Below are positions 6,142 through 7,692 of a stretch of 7,692 bases of DNA, piece after piece. How positions within the stretch are numbered: position 1 is the stretch's first letter; every line of letters begins with the position of its first letter. The notes under the pieces were generated by a model, which was not told the origin of the DNA, did not search any database, and saw only the letters and a list, made by a program, of their open reading frames with translations. A program made the translations under genes and the position numbers. Source of the stretch: Myxococcales bacterium (GTDB lineage: Bacteria > Myxococcota > Polyangia > Polyangiales > Polyangiaceae); the NCBI GenBank assembly GCA_003151595.1, contig PLXW01000166.1, positions 125 through 7,816 on the forward strand, written 5' to 3'.

Positions 6142-6162
6142 TTAGTGTTGATTTAACACTAA
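6142..6162. promoter_or_regulatory. AT-rich palindrome, candidate operator or hairpin
   Basis: TTAGTGTT (6142-6149) and AACACTAA (6155-6162) are perfect inverted 8-mers around the 5-nt centre GATTT. The site is the most AT-rich spot of the divergent intergenic region and lies 42 nt before the sensor start codon. This fits a dimeric repressor or activator site controlling one or both divergent genes, possibly overlapping a promoter. A known regulator consensus was not recognised. As RNA it would form only a weak 8-bp hairpin. Confidence 0.5.
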
Positions 6163-6204
6163 GTCGTGATTGACCGCCGCCGGGCTGCGTGAGACTCCGG
6201 TCGC

Positions 6205-7692
6205 GTGCGTCGTCTCGCCGCGGCTTCTCCCTGGATCGCGCTCGGGCTCGTGCTCGTGCTCGCGGGGGCGACGCTGTGGACCGCGCTCGCGACGCCCGTG
6301 CGCTTCGCGGGATTTCTTACCTATGAAAACGGAGCCGTCGCTCCGCTGCGCCGCGCCGAGTGGCCCGCGCGCGCGGCCGGCATCACCGTGCGCGACGAGG
6401 TCCTCAGCGTCGACGGCGCGGCGGTGCACGGCGGGCGGGCGCTGCAGTCGGCCCTCGCGCGAGACGCGGCGAGCGTCACCATCGTCGCGCGATCGTCAAC
6501 TGAATTGACAAGAACCGCCACGCTCCCTGTCGCGGTCTTGCGCGGCGCCGACCTCGTCTACGCGTTCGTGCTGCCCTACTCGATCGGCCTTCTGTACCTG
6601 GTGCTCGGGGGCCTCATCTTCGTCTTCAAGCGCGGCGCGCGCGATCCCGCCGCCGGCCTCACGCTCGCGCTCTGCCTCCTCGCGGCGACCTTCTACCTCA
6701 CGATGTTCGACGCGCACACGAGCTACCGCTTCAGTCGCCTCTGGCTCGCGTACCCGCTGCTCGGCCCGCTCTCGGTCCACCTCTTCGCGGTCTTCCCCGA
6801 GCGGCGTCCCTCGGTGGCGCGCGCGCGCGTGCTGGTGCCGCTCTATGCGGTCTCGCTGGCGATGGTCGCCTGGCGCGAGGCGGTGATCGCGGACGCGCGC
6901 GCAGCGGACCTGCCATCGCTCGTCGCGGCGGTCCTCCTCGCGATCGCCTTCGCGCTCGACCTCGCGCTCCTGGGCGTGTGCTTCCGTCGCGGCAGCTCGC
7001 CCTCTGCGCGCAACCGCGCCAAGACGACGTTCGTCGGCATGGCGCTCTCGATCAGCGTCGTCATCGCGTGGCAGTTCGCGGCGCGCGCGGGATCGATCGC
7101 GCTCACCGCCGACATGGCGATGCTCTGCTCGGCGGCGTTCCCGCTCCTCATCACGTACGCGCTCCTGCGCCGCAACCTCTTCGACGTCGACGCCGTGCTG
7201 CGCGCGTCGCTCATCTATGGCCTCGCGACGGCGCTGGTCGTGGCGCTCTACTTCGCGGGCGTCTTCGCCATCGGCCTCGCGGGCGCGCACTGGCATCCGG
7301 TGGGCAAGGGATCGGCCGGCATCGTCGCCGCCATCGCGACGCTGGTCGCCGCCGTCGCCTTTCACCCGCTGCGCCTGCGCGTGCAGCGGCTCGTCGATCG
7401 CCTGCTGCGCCCCGGACGACTGCCGCTCGCCGACGAGCTGGCGCTCCTCGCGCAGGCGCTGCCACCGTCGGGCGAGACCTCCGCAGTCGCCGACGAGATC
7501 GCGCGCCGGCTGCAGGAGCTGGTGCAGGCGCGCTGGGTGGCGCTGCTGGTGCCGGCGGGCAGCGAGTCGGGATCGCGCGAGCTGCCGGGTGAGCTCGAGG
7601 TGCTCGCCGAGATCGGCGGCGTGCTCGCGCCCGGGCAGCGCGCGGTGGCGGACGTCGACTGGCGCGCGCACGCGGGCTCGCCGATCGCGCTG
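6205..7692 (+). CDS. Multi-pass membrane sensor with PDZ-like domain and start of a GAF-like region (partial, 496 aa so far)
   Basis: The frame is open from GTG 6205 to the right edge. A TGA at 6190-6192 in the same frame makes this GTG the first possible start; no good Shine-Dalgarno is seen. Layout by eye: membrane segment 10-30; a PDZ-like domain about 38-112, with GITVRDEVLSVDGAAV (59-74) matching the usual 'GL-x-GD-x-x-x-x-V(D/N)G-x-x-V' core; then eight or nine hydrophobic segments between about 118 and 386. The following LLRRNLFDVDAVLRASLIYG (320-339) and HPLRLRVQRLVDRLLRPGRL (387-406) closely resemble the membrane-exit and linker region of deltaproteobacterial and actinobacterial membrane histidine kinases and SpoIIE-type phosphatases. 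Residues from about 407 look like the beginning of a GAF domain. The output domain lies beyond the window, so kinase, phosphatase or cyclase cannot be decided. It is divergent from the aminotransferase. Confidence 0.85.
   Translation, partial: MRRLAAASPWIALGLVLVLAGATLWTALATPVRFAGFLTYENGAVAPLRRAEWPARAAGITVRDEVLSVDGAAVHGGRALQSALARDAASVTIVARSSTELTRTATLPVAVLRGADLVYAFVLPYSIGLLYLVLGGLIFVFKRGARDPAAGLTLALCLLAATFYLTMFDAHTSYRFSRLWLAYPLLGPLSVHLFAVFPERRPSVARARVLVPLYAVSLAMVAWREAVIADARAADLPSLVAAVLLAIAFALDLALLGVCFRRGSSPSARNRAKTTFVGMALSISVVIAWQFAARAGSIALTADMAMLCSAAFPLLITYALLRRNLFDVDAVLRASLIYGLATALVVALYFAGVFAIGLAGAHWHPVGKGSAGIVAAIATLVAAVAFHPLRLRVQRLVDRLLRPGRLPLADELALLAQALPPSGETSAVADEIARRLQELVQARWVALLVPAGSESGSRELPGELEVLAEIGGVLAPGQRAVADVDWRAHAGSPIAL

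Larger units (their letters stand above)
5872..6204. other. Divergent intergenic region, no supported gene
   Basis: About 330 bases separate the aminotransferase start (minus) from the membrane sensor start (plus). Open frames here are rich in Arg, Pro and His and show no family motif, so no gene is called. The region holds the long inverted repeat and, near its right side, an AT-rich palindrome. Both flanking genes would have to be transcribed from here, but no convincing -35/-10 pair could be assigned on either strand. Confidence 0.6.

Noticed and set aside
5967..6175. Plus-strand short frame reading through the inverted repeat to a TGA near 6173
   Set aside because: It has a run of glycines and no convincing start or ribosome site, and the inverted repeat already explains the sequence; not enough to call a gene.
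2998..6510. Intragenic TTGACA matches as sigma-70 promoters
   Set aside because: At 2998, 5103 and 6505 no TATAAT-like hexamer lies 16-18 bases downstream, so promoter calls are not supported.
6496..7671. Minus-strand open frame of 391 codons over the membrane sensor
   Set aside because: Extremely Arg/Glu/His-rich and repetitive. The plus frame gives regular hydrophobic helices and known linker motifs, so the minus frame is a shadow.
1..7692. tRNA, rRNA, CRISPR array, insertion sequence or phage genes
   Set aside because: Reading both strands gave no cloverleaf, no regularly spaced repeats of CRISPR type, and no transposase, integrase or phage motifs.

Overview
The window is GC-rich (about 70% by eye) with strong GC3 codon bias. 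Its proteins look deltaproteobacterial, most likely Myxococcota: an RpoC tail, a cytosolic GH15 glucoamylase beside pgl, paired TFIIB-type zinc ribbons, and a PDZ-containing multi-pass membrane sensor. The taxonomic call is inference; no rRNA or marker gene beyond the rpoC tail is present.

Layout: (a) 1-185, the last 60 residues of rpoC on +, followed by a strong hairpin terminator at 213-247. (b) 353-1324, an unrecognised predicted lipoprotein on +. (c) 1335-5871, a minus-strand run read right to left: PLP-dependent aminotransferase, a small TFIIB-type zinc-ribbon protein (GTGA stop/start overlap), GH15 glucoamylase (66-nt gap), and 6-phosphogluconolactonase (about 60-nt gap). The pgl stop faces the lipoprotein stop across 10 nt. 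(d) 5872-6204, a gene-free divergent intergenic region with a long imperfect inverted repeat and an AT-rich 8+5+8 palindrome. (e) 6205 to the right edge, the start of a large membrane sensor on + (496 residues, running off the window): one N-terminal membrane segment, a PDZ-like domain, a multi-pass membrane core, and the beginning of a GAF-like cytoplasmic region.

Functionally, the glucoamylase would release glucose from internal alpha-glucan or maltooligosaccharides. 6-Phosphogluconolactonase serves the oxidative pentose phosphate pathway once glucose has been phosphorylated and oxidised by enzymes not in this window. The aminotransferase and zinc-ribbon protein are translationally coupled, but their link to carbon metabolism is unknown. 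The aminotransferase reading frame is broken by an apparent single-base loss at about 5775: every catalytic motif is present, but the first 32 codons are in a different frame from the rest. This is either a sequence error or a recent lesion.

I did not find a clearly new defence, mobile or biosynthetic system. The most unusual signals are the long inverted repeat upstream of the aminotransferase, the frameshift, and a strong over-representation of the AT-rich word TTGACAA/TTGTCAA inside GC-rich coding sequence (six copies, all intragenic).
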